From Methylocystaceae bacterium (GTDB taxonomy: Bacteria > Pseudomonadota > Alphaproteobacteria > Rhodospirillales > Terasakiellaceae): 40,595 bases of DNA. The position numbers were made by a program, and so were the translations under genes. Positions 14,316 to 22,547 of this stretch are shown here, piece after piece. The notes under the pieces were generated by a model. The model was not told where the DNA came from. It saw only the letters and a list, made by a program, of their open reading frames with translations, and made no database searches. The DNA lies in contig JABXIC010000055.1 in the NCBI GenBank assembly GCA_013373265.1, positions 1 through 40,595 on the forward strand. The letters are read 5' to 3'. Numbering within the stretch: the first letter of the stretch is position 1; each line of letters begins with the position of its first letter.

Positions 14316-14756
14316 ATGGCACACACAGCAGCATGGCACAAAGCCAACCGCGCCATTCGTGCGGCCTGTAAAGAGCGTCACATTGATGAGGATCAACGCA
14401 AGCTCATCATGGAAGATGTAACCGGCAAGACTTCATCACGCGATTGCACCGCTCAGGAACTGGAGTCAGTTCTGGATAGCATCAACGGCCAGACCCAACA
14501 GCGCCACGACTTTAAACCGGCAACAAAAGCTTATGTCCGTTTAATTTGGGCACTTTGGAATGATCTAGACAGCCGTGGTGGCGTTAAATTCGATGACACG
14601 CGCCAGGGCCTTGTTTTCTTCGTCAACAAGTTCCGTTCTAAAGACAAGCAGCTTGCCGATCCGCGCCAACTGGACTGGCTGACCTACAAAGAAGCCACGC
14701 CGATTATTGAAGCGATCAAGAACATGATTGAGCGCCTTAAAAAAGGAAAACCCTAA
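14316..14756 (+). CDS. gemA: GemA-like regulatory protein (Mu gp16, DUF1018)
   Basis: A protein of 146 residues of the GemA family: the N-terminal helix KANRAIRAACKERHIDEDQR, then IMEDVTGKTSSRDCTAQELE, FKPATKAYVRLIWALWNDLD and a final WLTYKEATPIIEAIKNMIER. In Mu, GemA modulates host gene expression and DNA relaxation late in the early phase. The AAAGGAGA ribosome site lies 8 bases before the ATG. Its position just before mor is the same as in Mu. Confidence 0.88.
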   Translation: MAHTAAWHKANRAIRAACKERHIDEDQRKLIMEDVTGKTSSRDCTAQELESVLDSINGQTQQRHDFKPATKAYVRLIWALWNDLDSRGGVKFDDTRQGLVFFVNKFRSKDKQLADPRQLDWLTYKEATPIIEAIKNMIERLKKGKP

Positions 14757-14759
14757 ACG

Positions 14760-15167
14760 ATGGCTGAAATTCGTAAAAGCTTGGAAGAAGTTGTCGACCT
14801 CTGTGGAATTGATGCCGCAAAAGAGCTTGTCGCCGTATGGGGTGGCGTTAAAATATATATTCCACGATCTGGCTCTAACGCTTTTATGGATGAAGTCACC
14901 ACAAAAACATGCAATCTTTTATGCGAACATTTTACTGGTGAATATCTTGATGTGCCAAAATCTGTTACAGGTGATCCGGGAGAAACCCGCCGCCTGGCAA
15001 AAGTGTTAGTTCAAGATGGCATGTCGATATCTGAAGTTGCGCGCAAATTAGACGTTACAGAACGCCACATTTATAGGCTTCTTCAGAACGCGAATATTAA
15101 AAAGAAAAAAAAGGTTGACGATATCCAGCTAGATTTGGAGGATTATCTTCTTCAGAAAAAAAACTAG
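14760..15167 (+). CDS. mor: Mor/C-family transcription activator
   Basis: A protein of 135 residues. It matches Mor (PF08765): an N-terminal dimerisation part with VVDLCGIDAAKELVAVWGGV and a C-terminal helix-turn-helix (ISEVARKLDVTERHIYRLLQ). Mor-type proteins switch on middle/late transcription by recruiting RNA polymerase to promoters with poor -35 boxes. Only one such gene is present, where Mu has Mor plus C, so this protein probably activates the late promoters directly. The very basic KKKKK segment and acidic tail are unusual extras. It sits 3 bases after gemA. Confidence 0.9.
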   Translation: MAEIRKSLEEVVDLCGIDAAKELVAVWGGVKIYIPRSGSNAFMDEVTTKTCNLLCEHFTGEYLDVPKSVTGDPGETRRLAKVLVQDGMSISEVARKLDVTERHIYRLLQNANIKKKKKVDDIQLDLEDYLLQKKN

Positions 15168-15183
15168 ATATGCACCTAAATCG

Positions 15184-15256
15184 CCTGACCATGTCAGGGT
15201 TATCAGTTAGGCCGTTTTCATTACCCTAACCACTTACAAGCGGTGAGGGTTTTTTT
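15184..15256 (+). promoter_or_regulatory. Late leader with terminator-like hairpin overlapping the endolysin ribosome site
   Basis: CCTGAC-CAT-GTCAGG (15184-15198) is followed by an imperfect hairpin from ACCCT (15223-15227) to AGGGT (15246-15250) and a run of seven Ts that ends at the endolysin ATG. The GAGGG at 15245-15249, which is the only ribosome site for the endolysin, lies in the 3' arm. The structure can therefore terminate mor transcription and/or hide the endolysin start. A late promoter may also lie here, but no clear -10/-35 pair is visible. Confidence 0.5.
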
Positions 15257-15730
15257 ATGTCTATAGATCTTAATCTCAGTTTATCCGAAAATTTCCGATT
15301 GAAAGAGGCTATCGCCTCTCAAACGGCTTCGCGTCTGGGCATCAACAATTTGCCAAATGTTGAACAAACGGCCTGTATTGTCAAGGTTGCCCAACATATC
15401 CTGCAACCAGTACGTAACCGTTTCGGTATTCCTTTTAGTCCGTCATCTTGGTTTCGTTGTCTCGATCTAAACCATCAAATCGGAAGTAAATCAACGTCCC
15501 AACACACCAAAGGACAAGCTGTCGATTTTGAAGTGCCTGGCATTTCAAATCTCGAAGTCGCCAAATGGCTTGAAGCAAACCTGAGCTTCGACCAGCTCAT
15601 TCTTGAGTACTGGAATCAGGACGAGCCAAATGCTGGCTGGATCCATTGCTCCTTTATTGATCAATCCTCGAACCGAGGTCATGCCAAACGATTTGACGGC
15701 AAACACTATCTCACTGGCTTGGAGGGTTGA
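15257..15730 (+). CDS. M15-family peptidase, phage endolysin
   Basis: A protein of 157 residues. Zinc ligands of the M15 fold (peptidase M15_3) are visible: H83 and D90 in SQHTKGQAVDFE, and H130 in GWIHCSF. The substrate-side motif SSWFRCLDLNHQIGSKSTSQ is also typical. The enzyme should cleave peptide cross-links of peptidoglycan. No signal peptide is present, so it depends on the holin encoded by the next gene. It is the first late gene, corresponding to the Mu lys position. Confidence 0.9.
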   Translation: MSIDLNLSLSENFRLKEAIASQTASRLGINNLPNVEQTACIVKVAQHILQPVRNRFGIPFSPSSWFRCLDLNHQIGSKSTSQHTKGQAVDFEVPGISNLEVAKWLEANLSFDQLILEYWNQDEPNAGWIHCSFIDQSSNRGHAKRFDGKHYLTGLEG

Positions 15731-15733
15731 TTG

Positions 15734-16354
15734 ATGTTTCTTGCAGCTTTAAGCGCCTTACCATCCCTTTTCAATGCTGGAAAATCCATTTACCAAGCAG
15801 TCACAGGGTCACCGTCTCAGGCAACCACACCCGAGGACTTTCAAGGGGAGTTGGAAAAGCTTCCTGCCGAACAACGCGCCCAAATTGAAGCCCAACTCAC
15901 CACTAAGCTGCAAGAACTGGATACCCAACGTTTCCTTGCGATGAATGAAGGCGATGCGGAAAAAATTCGAGCCTCCGCGCGCCCCGAGATTGCCAAACGT
16001 GCAATGGCTGTGATTGAAACCTTCACCAAAGTCTTTAAGTGGTTGATGGTTTTTACAATGTTGGAGTTCCTACTACGCTTCATCTTTACCCTGAATGACA
16101 ACTGGAACTACCCCGATATCAGTCTGTGGGGAATGATCGCTGAAGCACAACCAGTCACAGAAATGATCTGGGGGCCACTGATCGCTAGCTTCTATGCCTC
16201 TATGCAGATGGTTCTGAAATACATGGGATGCCGCGAACGTGACAAAGCCCGGCGTGACGAAATGATTGCTGGCCGACCGTTACAAAGCGCAACTGCCTCA
16301 ATTGAGGCTGCAAGCGGGACTATTTCATCAATCATCAAAGCCTTTAGGAAATAA
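15734..16354 (+). CDS. GTA-type three-helix holin
   Basis: A protein of 206 residues. After an amphipathic and coiled-coil N-terminal half (EDFQGELEKLPAEQRAQIEA), hydrophobic segments occur at about 95-120 (VFKWLMVFTMLEFLLRFIF), 145-165 and nearby. This is the layout of the holins for gene-transfer-agent release (PF11351) of Alphaproteobacteria. The ATG at 15734 with GGAGGG upstream is preferred to the overlapping TTG at 15731. It would form membrane lesions that let the endolysin reach the wall. Confidence 0.8.
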   Translation: MFLAALSALPSLFNAGKSIYQAVTGSPSQATTPEDFQGELEKLPAEQRAQIEAQLTTKLQELDTQRFLAMNEGDAEKIRASARPEIAKRAMAVIETFTKVFKWLMVFTMLEFLLRFIFTLNDNWNYPDISLWGMIAEAQPVTEMIWGPLIASFYASMQMVLKYMGCRERDKARRDEMIAGRPLQSATASIEAASGTISSIIKAFRK

Positions 16355-16357
16355 AAT

Positions 16358-16741
16358 ATGCCTGCGGAATGGATGGAAGTTATCAACCTTGTCTTCAAAG
16401 TTTTGGGTGTTATCGGCGGTATTTTAAGCCCGATCATTGCAGCGGTTATTTTGTTTTTCAGGAACTCGTTTGAAATCAAGTTCGTCACCAAACAGGAACT
16501 TGAAGCCGCCAAGGATGAACGGGACGAGAAGTTCAGGGCAGTCAACGACCGCCTTAATGATGGCGATCGTCGCTTTGAAAATCTAGCGACGAAAGAACAG
16601 CTCAACGGGCTGATGTTTGAACTCAAGGAAGCCAGTGGTGATTTAAAAGCCGCCACAGCTGAAATGCACGGAATGCAGCGAGAGTTCGCAGGTCTTAATG
16701 AAAACGTCCGGCTACTGCTGGAAAAAGGATTGAAGGAATAG
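16358..16741 (+). CDS. DUF2730 family membrane-anchored coiled-coil protein
   Basis: A protein of 127 residues. One membrane helix (residues 8-33, VFKVLGVIGGILSPIIAAVI) is followed by a long charged coiled coil (KQELEAAKDERDEKFRAVND and onward). This matches DUF2730 of Mu-like phages. Topology and position in the lysis cluster suggest a spanin- or Rz-like role, but that is inference. It ends 3 bases before the next gene. Confidence 0.78.
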   Translation: MPAEWMEVINLVFKVLGVIGGILSPIIAAVILFFRNSFEIKFVTKQELEAAKDERDEKFRAVNDRLNDGDRRFENLATKEQLNGLMFELKEASGDLKAATAEMHGMQREFAGLNENVRLLLEKGLKE

Positions 16742-16744
16742 GCC

Positions 16745-17344
16745 ATGAGCAATTTGTTTGCAGAACGTCTACGTCAACATCTGCGATTAGCGGTGCTGCT
16801 CTACCTTCAAAATCGCCCTGAAACCGATGAACGCCGCCTCGCGATTTTGCGTATCTTGTCCCAGGCACCAGCCTATACAGCAAACGCATCCATCATTCAG
16901 GACTTCTTGGTCGATATGGGAATGAACCCATCACGTGACATGGTGCGTACCGATCTGGCTTGGCTGGATGAACAGAAACTCGTCAGCTTGAATATTGATC
17001 AAGGTGTATATGGCGCCGTTGCTTCTTCTCGAGGTATCGAAGCTGCCGAAGGGAAAATTTCTATTCCCGGCATTTCAAAACCTGCTGACTTAAATGCAAT
17101 CAAGGAAAGCCTTCTCAAAATTAGTCTTTCTCCATCGGATCTAGACCTTTTGAATGAATTGATGTGGCTGACCGACAAAGCCCTTCTGACACAATGCGTC
17201 TTTGGCCATGCCCTCAGCATCACAAACACCGGTCGTGATGTAGCCCAGGGAAAAGTCCAGATCGAAGGGATTAAAAAACCAAGTGCCGACACCTTAATGC
17301 GCACAGCAGCTCAAAGCATCAAAGGTAGCTTTGGAGAACGCTGA
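16745..17344 (+). CDS. Mu gp26-like (VpaChn25_0724 family) protein
   Basis: A protein of 199 residues. The opening LRLAVLLYLQNRPETDERRL AILRILSQAPAYTANASIIQ and the winged-helix-like VRTDLAWLDEQKLVSLNI, with ITNTGRDVAQGKVQIEGIKK PSAD at residues 161-184, are typical of the family found just before the terminase genes in Mu-like phages. Here the first domain is followed by a second copy of the late part: GIEAAEGKISIPGISKPADL resembles GRDVAQGKVQIEGIKKPSAD. The gene therefore looks like a partial tandem duplication of the usual ~105-residue protein. It has a likely DNA-binding role, not proven. It overlaps the next gene by one base. Confidence 0.78.
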   Translation: MSNLFAERLRQHLRLAVLLYLQNRPETDERRLAILRILSQAPAYTANASIIQDFLVDMGMNPSRDMVRTDLAWLDEQKLVSLNIDQGVYGAVASSRGIEAAEGKISIPGISKPADLNAIKESLLKISLSPSDLDLLNELMWLTDKALLTQCVFGHALSITNTGRDVAQGKVQIEGIKKPSADTLMRTAAQSIKGSFGER

Positions 17345-17847
17345 TGGCTCATACACCTGAAACTAAACTTGCCGTTCGAAACGCCTATGTTTTTGATAAG
17401 CTGGACATTGGTACTGCCGCGATGCGCAATGACGTATCCAGAGGCACTGCCCAGCGTTGGAAATCAGAAGATAAAGCAAAGGGAGACGATTGGGATCGCG
17501 CCCGATCTGCGTCTTCGCTTTCAACTAATGACACCCGCATGGTTGCAGAAATCGTCCTTGCTGATTTTATGGTGGCATATCAAGCAACGATGCAGATGCT
17601 CAACGAGGCCGAGAATATTCTTGCCCCAGATCGCGTCGACCTGATTTCAAAAATGTCCAATGCCTTCACGCAAACTATGAGTTCCGTTGCAAAGGCAGCA
17701 CCAGACCTTGGACGTTATGCTGTTGCCTCTGAGATTTTGAGAGATCTTTCACGTTTTACCTCTGAAGAATATCCACAGCATTTAGATGCAATCTTGGAAA
17801 TCCTTGAACCGTTCGCCATCAAGGTTGCGAACAAGTACAACACCTGA
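17344..17847 (+). CDS. Small terminase subunit-like protein (DUF1804)
   Basis: A protein of 167 residues. The N-terminal helix-turn-helix (LDIGTAAMRNDVSRGTAQRW) is followed by a helical oligomerisation part (DTRMVAEIVLADFMVAYQAT and onward) that matches DUF1804 of Mu-like phages. The protein is thought to act as the small terminase, choosing the packaging start at the phage left end. It lies 8 bases before TerL. Confidence 0.85.
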   Translation: MAHTPETKLAVRNAYVFDKLDIGTAAMRNDVSRGTAQRWKSEDKAKGDDWDRARSASSLSTNDTRMVAEIVLADFMVAYQATMQMLNEAENILAPDRVDLISKMSNAFTQTMSSVAKAAPDLGRYAVASEILRDLSRFTSEEYPQHLDAILEILEPFAIKVANKYNT

Positions 17848-17855
17848 GGTATTCT

Positions 17856-19541
17856 ATGGTTATCAAAGGCCAGAAGAAACGCGCTAATTTCGGTTCTCAA
17901 GATTTTCTGGACGACATTGCTGCCCTTGCCAGAACGTTGAGGGATGAAATTGAAGCTGCTGCCGATCTTGGTAACTTCGAACGTTCGGATGCGGCTGCTA
18001 AAGCTCGTCGTGATCGTTCATATACCGATTTCCGCTTTTTTCAGGACACATACTTCCCTCACTACGGGACGGCTGCCCCTTCCGAGTTCCATCTCTGGAT
18101 TGATAAGACCCTGCCAGCTGCCATTGACAGCCCCCAGGGCGAACGCTGGGGGATCGGTGCCCCTCGGGGGAATGCCAAGTCCACAAAAATCACTCAAATG
18201 CTGGTTTTGTGGGCTTATGTAACAGGCCGCAAGAAATTCCCTATCATTCTCTCCGATGCGATTGAGGTTGCCTCCATGTTGCTTGAGGGTATCAAAGTCG
18301 AACTGGAAGACAATCCTCGCCTCAATCACGACTACCCGGATTACTGTGGTCGCGGCCCCGTATGGCAGGTCGGTACCATTGTCACCAGAAAGAATTGCAA
18401 GTTTATGGCGGGTGGCGCGGGTAAACGCATCCGTGGCGCAAGACACGGCTCACAACGCCCTGACATAACCATTCTTGATGACGTGGAAAACGATGAAAAC
18501 GTGCGCCAAACAGCGCAGCGAGATAAAACTGAAGACTGGATAGACAAGGCTGTTGAACCACTAGGACCGCCGGATCTTTCCATGGATATTTTCTATGTCG
18601 GCACCATCCTTCACTTCGACAGTGTTTTGAACCGTAAGATCAAATCTCCTATGTGGAAAAGCATCGTCTTCCAGGCTATTCAAAAATGGCCTGACCGGAT
18701 GGACCTGTGGGAGCAATGGGAAGAGATCATCCGCAACGAAGGAATGGCTGAAGCTGAATTGTTCTACAATATCAATGCAAGTGAAATGGAACGTGGCTCC
18801 AAAGTATTGTGGCCAGCAGTTCAACCGCTCAAGCGCTTGATGGAAATGAAGGTTCGGTTAGGCAATAAGAGCTTCAATTCAGAATATCAAAACACACCGA
18901 TTGATACAGACAATCAGCTTTTTGGCGATATCGTCTTCTGGGTTGAACGCGCGAGTGGCGTTGTCATTTTCGGTGCAGCAGATCCATCATTAGGGAAAAA
19001 GAGCCAAGGGCGCGATCCAAGTGCAATTTTGGTAGGTGCCTATAACCGTGAGAATGGTCAGTTAGATGTATTAGAAGCTTCTATACGCAAACGCCTACCA
19101 TCCATCATAATTTCAGATATTATCAGTTTTCAAAAAGAATACCGTTGTGTCACATGGTTCATTGAATCGGTACAATTCCAAGAGTTTCTTCGCACTGAAC
19201 TAATGAAAGAAGCCGCACGTCAAGGCGTGGTTCTGCCGGCACGACCTGTCATTCCCAACACGGATAAAGAATTACGAATTGAGAGCCTTCAGCCTTTGAT
19301 CCAAGGTGGTTTAATTCGTCTGCATGCTAGCCAAACAATTTTAATTAACCAACTGCAAACCTTCCCCCAAGGCCATGATGACGGGCCAGATTGCTTGCAT
19401 ATGCTTGTTACTGGTGCGGTAGAGATGGGATCAAAAGTGGGCAATTTCGTTTCAGCTGGTAACAGAACTTTTGCAAATGGCGTTGCGGGAACCTTTGGCG
19501 TAAGTGCCGGAGGCATTATTAATAGTTTGAGAGGCATGTAA
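17856..19541 (+). CDS. Large terminase subunit (TerL)
   Basis: A protein of 561 residues. The ATPase Walker A variant is GAPRGNAKST (101-110, K108), and Walker B is ITILDDVEND (D208/D209). The nuclease domain includes FGAADPSLGKKSQGRDPSAI, with the first metal-binding Asp, and later HDDGPDCLHM. This is the headful packaging motor of Mu-like phages (Mu gp28). All core motifs look intact. It overlaps the portal gene by one base (TAATG). Confidence 0.95.
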   Translation: MVIKGQKKRANFGSQDFLDDIAALARTLRDEIEAAADLGNFERSDAAAKARRDRSYTDFRFFQDTYFPHYGTAAPSEFHLWIDKTLPAAIDSPQGERWGIGAPRGNAKSTKITQMLVLWAYVTGRKKFPIILSDAIEVASMLLEGIKVELEDNPRLNHDYPDYCGRGPVWQVGTIVTRKNCKFMAGGAGKRIRGARHGSQRPDITILDDVENDENVRQTAQRDKTEDWIDKAVEPLGPPDLSMDIFYVGTILHFDSVLNRKIKSPMWKSIVFQAIQKWPDRMDLWEQWEEIIRNEGMAEAELFYNINASEMERGSKVLWPAVQPLKRLMEMKVRLGNKSFNSEYQNTPIDTDNQLFGDIVFWVERASGVVIFGAADPSLGKKSQGRDPSAILVGAYNRENGQLDVLEASIRKRLPSIIISDIISFQKEYRCVTWFIESVQFQEFLRTELMKEAARQGVVLPARPVIPNTDKELRIESLQPLIQGGLIRLHASQTILINQLQTFPQGHDDGPDCLHMLVTGAVEMGSKVGNFVSAGNRTFANGVAGTFGVSAGGIINSLRGM

Positions 19542-20959
19542 TGGCTGAAAAAAAAGAAGTAGTAGTGAAGCCAAACTTTCGTGTTGTCACCGGTCCTAGC
19601 ACAACGATGAACCGGGCTTTCTCTGATGCAAGCATGAAAGCATCACCGCAAAACATCCGCACATGGCACAATCTTTTGCGTGACCATCAAGTGAGCAGTG
19701 CATGGCAACAACGTCAGGACGGTGTGATTTCTGTTGATTGGGAAGTTATTGCGGGAAGCGAGGACAGCCGTGATGTAGCTGCTGCGGAATTCTTAAAAGA
19801 TCAGCTGACAAAGATTGCTTTCGATCAAGTTACGCGCAAAATGCACTATGCCCAAATGTTCGGGTTTGCCATTGCCGAATGTTTGTGGGCGATGGAAGAT
19901 TCTAAAGTCGTTCTGGAAGCAATCAAAGTTCGCGCTCAAGATCGTTTTTCTTTTAAAAACGGTGAACTACTTTTCACAGGTGGTGCTAATCCAACGGGTG
20001 AACCGTTGGCCCAAAACAAAATGTGGTATTACAGTATCCCAGGTGCCAGCGATGATGTTCCCCATGGGGCCTCCTTAGGGTGGAAGCTTTATTGGCCTGT
20101 CTTCCTGAAAGAGAACGGCGCTAAATTTTGGGCCGTGGCTCTGGAAAAATTTGGTATGCCCACTGCCAAAGGCACCCATCCATCAACCGCCACCGCTGAA
20201 GAAATAAACAACCTCATTCAAGCGCTCATGTCCATCCACAGCCAGTCAGCAGTTGCATTCCCTGACGGTTTTGAGGCTGAGCTTATGCAAGCGGTTCGTT
20301 CAAGTGGCGGGGATTATGAAAAGTTCCAGGACTATTGGGATAAAGCCGTTTCGAAAATTATCCTCAGCCAAACAATGACCACTGATGATGGCAGTTCACA
20401 AAGTCAGGCCAACGTCCATGAGCGTGTGGGCGATTCTGTCATTCAAGCTGATGCCGATTTGATTTGCGACAGCTTTAACCGGGGACCGGTTGTTTGGTTA
20501 ACCCAATGGAACTTCCCAGGTGCTAAACCTCCGCAGGTATGGCGGCGCATTTCTCAGGCTGAAGATTTGGGCAAACGGGCTGAGCGCGACAAAACCATTT
20601 CTGAGGCAACCGGCAAGAAACTTTCTCAACGATACGCTGAAGAAACCTATGATATTGAACTAGATGATACCAATACCCAAGAAGCACCACCAGCAACGGC
20701 ATCTTCCTTTGCCGATCCTGGTACCATAGTTGATGACATTGATGCTCTTGCGGATCAAATGGATGACCTCACCTCAACCGAATTTGCCGACATCCTTGAT
20801 GAAATCCGCCAAACATTGAAAGCCAGCAAAAGTTTAGAAGATGCGCAAGACCAGCTTTTATTGCTGTCATCAAAAATCAAAACAGATAACATGGCCAAGA
20901 AGGTTGCTGGCGGCTTGGCTGTCGCAGAACTGATGGGTCGTGCGAGTGTGAACACATGA
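19541..20959 (+). CDS. Portal protein (Mu gp29-like, DUF935)
   Basis: A protein of 472 residues matching DUF935: the opening TMNRAFSDASMKASPQNIRT W, then HYAQMFGFAIAECLWAMEDS, KFWAVALEKFGMPTAKGTHP, SKIILSQTMTTDDGSSQSQA and the terminal helices. Twelve copies form the head vertex through which DNA is packed. Its stop overlaps the start of the F gene (ATGA). Confidence 0.93.
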   Translation: MAEKKEVVVKPNFRVVTGPSTTMNRAFSDASMKASPQNIRTWHNLLRDHQVSSAWQQRQDGVISVDWEVIAGSEDSRDVAAAEFLKDQLTKIAFDQVTRKMHYAQMFGFAIAECLWAMEDSKVVLEAIKVRAQDRFSFKNGELLFTGGANPTGEPLAQNKMWYYSIPGASDDVPHGASLGWKLYWPVFLKENGAKFWAVALEKFGMPTAKGTHPSTATAEEINNLIQALMSIHSQSAVAFPDGFEAELMQAVRSSGGDYEKFQDYWDKAVSKIILSQTMTTDDGSSQSQANVHERVGDSVIQADADLICDSFNRGPVVWLTQWNFPGAKPPQVWRRISQAEDLGKRAERDKTISEATGKKLSQRYAEETYDIELDDTNTQEAPPATASSFADPGTIVDDIDALADQMDDLTSTEFADILDEIRQTLKASKSLEDAQDQLLLLSSKIKTDNMAKKVAGGLAVAELMGRASVNT

Positions 20960-22191
20960 AGATTGATGACACCGCGTTAGAGTTTCAGGAAGCGATCGAC
21001 TATTTCAAAGGTAAGGTAAATCTGCCCACAAAAGCTTGGACGGATGTTTGGGAAGAACAACACACAAAAGCCTTTGTTATAGCGGGTGCCACCAAAACCG
21101 CCATGCTAGAAGATTTTCGAGGCGCCATTGCAAAAGCGATTGAAAACGGAACAACCCTTAAAGAGTTTCGCCAGGACTTCGACACCATCGTTGCCAAGCA
21201 TGGTTGGACCTACAAGGGAAAACGAGGCTGGCGGACCAGAGTAATCTTCGAAACCAATCTGCGCACAGCTCATGCTGCAGGTCGTTGGGATCAGATTGAA
21301 CGGGTTAAAAAAATCCGTCCGTACCTTCGCTATATCGCTATCGACGATCAACGTACCCGGCGACAACACAAAAGCTGGGACGGGTTGATCTATCCCGTCG
21401 ATCATGACTTCTGGAACACGCACTACCCCCCAAATGGCTGGGGCTGCAGATGTACGGTCCAGTCCTTGTCTGAGCGCGATATCAAGAAAAAAGGGTATAG
21501 CGTTTCATCTGCCATGCCTGCTGACGGGATTGAGTACCATTCCATCAAAACTCCAGGCGGAACGATACAAGTTCAAACACCTGCCGGAATTGACGCTGGC
21601 TTTTCCTATAACGTAGGGCGCAACCGCCTTACTAGTGTGACGCCTCCACCGGCACCCGGTCAACCAGGGCCGGGGCAAGGATTAGCCACAAATACACCTA
21701 TGCCCACCCCGCGAAGTGTTTCCGGCGGAAAAGCTTTACCACGCTCCGGCTTGATCGAAGAAGAATATGCTGATGCCTTCCTTGAGGAGTTTGGTGGATC
21801 CATTTCAAAACCTGTTCTTTTCACAGACAAAGTCGGAGAGGTTCTGTCCATCTCAGAGGATCTATTCAAGGACATCAACGGAAATTGGAAAATCACTAAA
21901 TCTGGACGGCATCCATATTTAAAATATTTGGCTGAAAACATCAAAGACCCTGATGAAATTTGGTTTGACTGGCAACAACTTGAAAATGGCAAGTGGGTTT
22001 TGCGCAGGCGTTATATTTCACGCTTTGACATTGCGGGTGATCAATTAAGTGGGTTTTCTGTCTTTGAGATCACCCGAGACGGTTGGCGTGAGGTCACCAA
22101 CTTCACTCCAAATCCCAACAAGAAAGCCAAGCTTCAAAACAACTACCTTGAAAAATGGCGACGAGGGGCAATGATCTATCAGAAAAAATAA
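20956..22191 (+). CDS. F: Mu F-like minor head protein with C-terminal nuclease-like (PBECR2-type) domain
   Basis: A protein of 411 residues. Residues about 1-200 are the Mu F head-morphogenesis domain (TLKEFRQDFDTIVAKHGWTY, RTRVIFETNLRTAHAAGRWD, HYPPNGWGCRCTVQSLSERD). A Pro/Gly-rich linker (PPPAPGQPGPGQ) leads to a separate domain at about 260-411: LIEEEYADAFLEEFGG, GRHPYLKYLAENIKDPDEIW and YISRFDI, then RREVT-like and KWRRGAMIYQKK parts. This resembles the barnase/EndoU/ColicinE5/RelE-like nucleases (PBECR family) that are fused to phage head proteins. It may enter the host with the DNA. The first domain is secure; the second is a family-level inference. Confidence 0.85.
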   Translation: MKIDDTALEFQEAIDYFKGKVNLPTKAWTDVWEEQHTKAFVIAGATKTAMLEDFRGAIAKAIENGTTLKEFRQDFDTIVAKHGWTYKGKRGWRTRVIFETNLRTAHAAGRWDQIERVKKIRPYLRYIAIDDQRTRRQHKSWDGLIYPVDHDFWNTHYPPNGWGCRCTVQSLSERDIKKKGYSVSSAMPADGIEYHSIKTPGGTIQVQTPAGIDAGFSYNVGRNRLTSVTPPPAPGQPGPGQGLATNTPMPTPRSVSGGKALPRSGLIEEEYADAFLEEFGGSISKPVLFTDKVGEVLSISEDLFKDINGNWKITKSGRHPYLKYLAENIKDPDEIWFDWQQLENGKWVLRRRYISRFDIAGDQLSGFSVFEITRDGWREVTNFTPNPNKKAKLQNNYLEKWRRGAMIYQKK

Positions 22192-22216
22192 AAGCCGGAA
22201 GGTTCTTTTCCGGCTT
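22192..22216 (+). terminator. Hairpin after the F gene
   Basis: AAGCCGGAA (22192-22200) pairs perfectly with TTCCGGCTT (22208-22216), with a 7-base loop, immediately after the F stop. No T-run follows, so it may be a transcript-stabilising or weak termination structure that separates the first late block from the capsid genes. Confidence 0.5.
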
Positions 22217-22547
22217 AGGAGAGCCATTCGATGCGATATTGAACCCGCGTAGGTCATCTCCTGTAACACAGTATAATATTTTTTTACAAAAAAACAACTA
22301 TCCTATTTCAAGCCTTCAGAGCACTTATAAAGCTATTTGAGCTACACAGACAGGTCGGAACCAGCTATAGCGGCGTTAGAGGGGCGTTAGAAAAGCGAAT
22401 TGACGTGTTTTAAGGATAGGGTCTGGACAGAAAGTCTAAGTTCACGCATGATGTCGTCAAATTCCACGAAAAATAGCCCCTGACTTAGTCAGTGTGAATT
22501 AAGCGCCAAGCTTAACCATTCTAGCCTTCGATGTTTCGGAGGTTTAG
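22217..22547. other. Central intergenic region, candidate late promoter and gyrase site
   Basis: There is no gene in about 330 bases. A near-consensus -10 box, TATAAT, lies at about 22273 and is followed by T and A tracts. GGCGTTAGA is repeated in tandem at 22372-22380 and 22383-22391. The region lies close to the middle of the prophage and between the F and I genes. Mu has its strong gyrase site and a late promoter in the same neighbourhood. Both roles here are proposed from position only. Confidence 0.4.
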
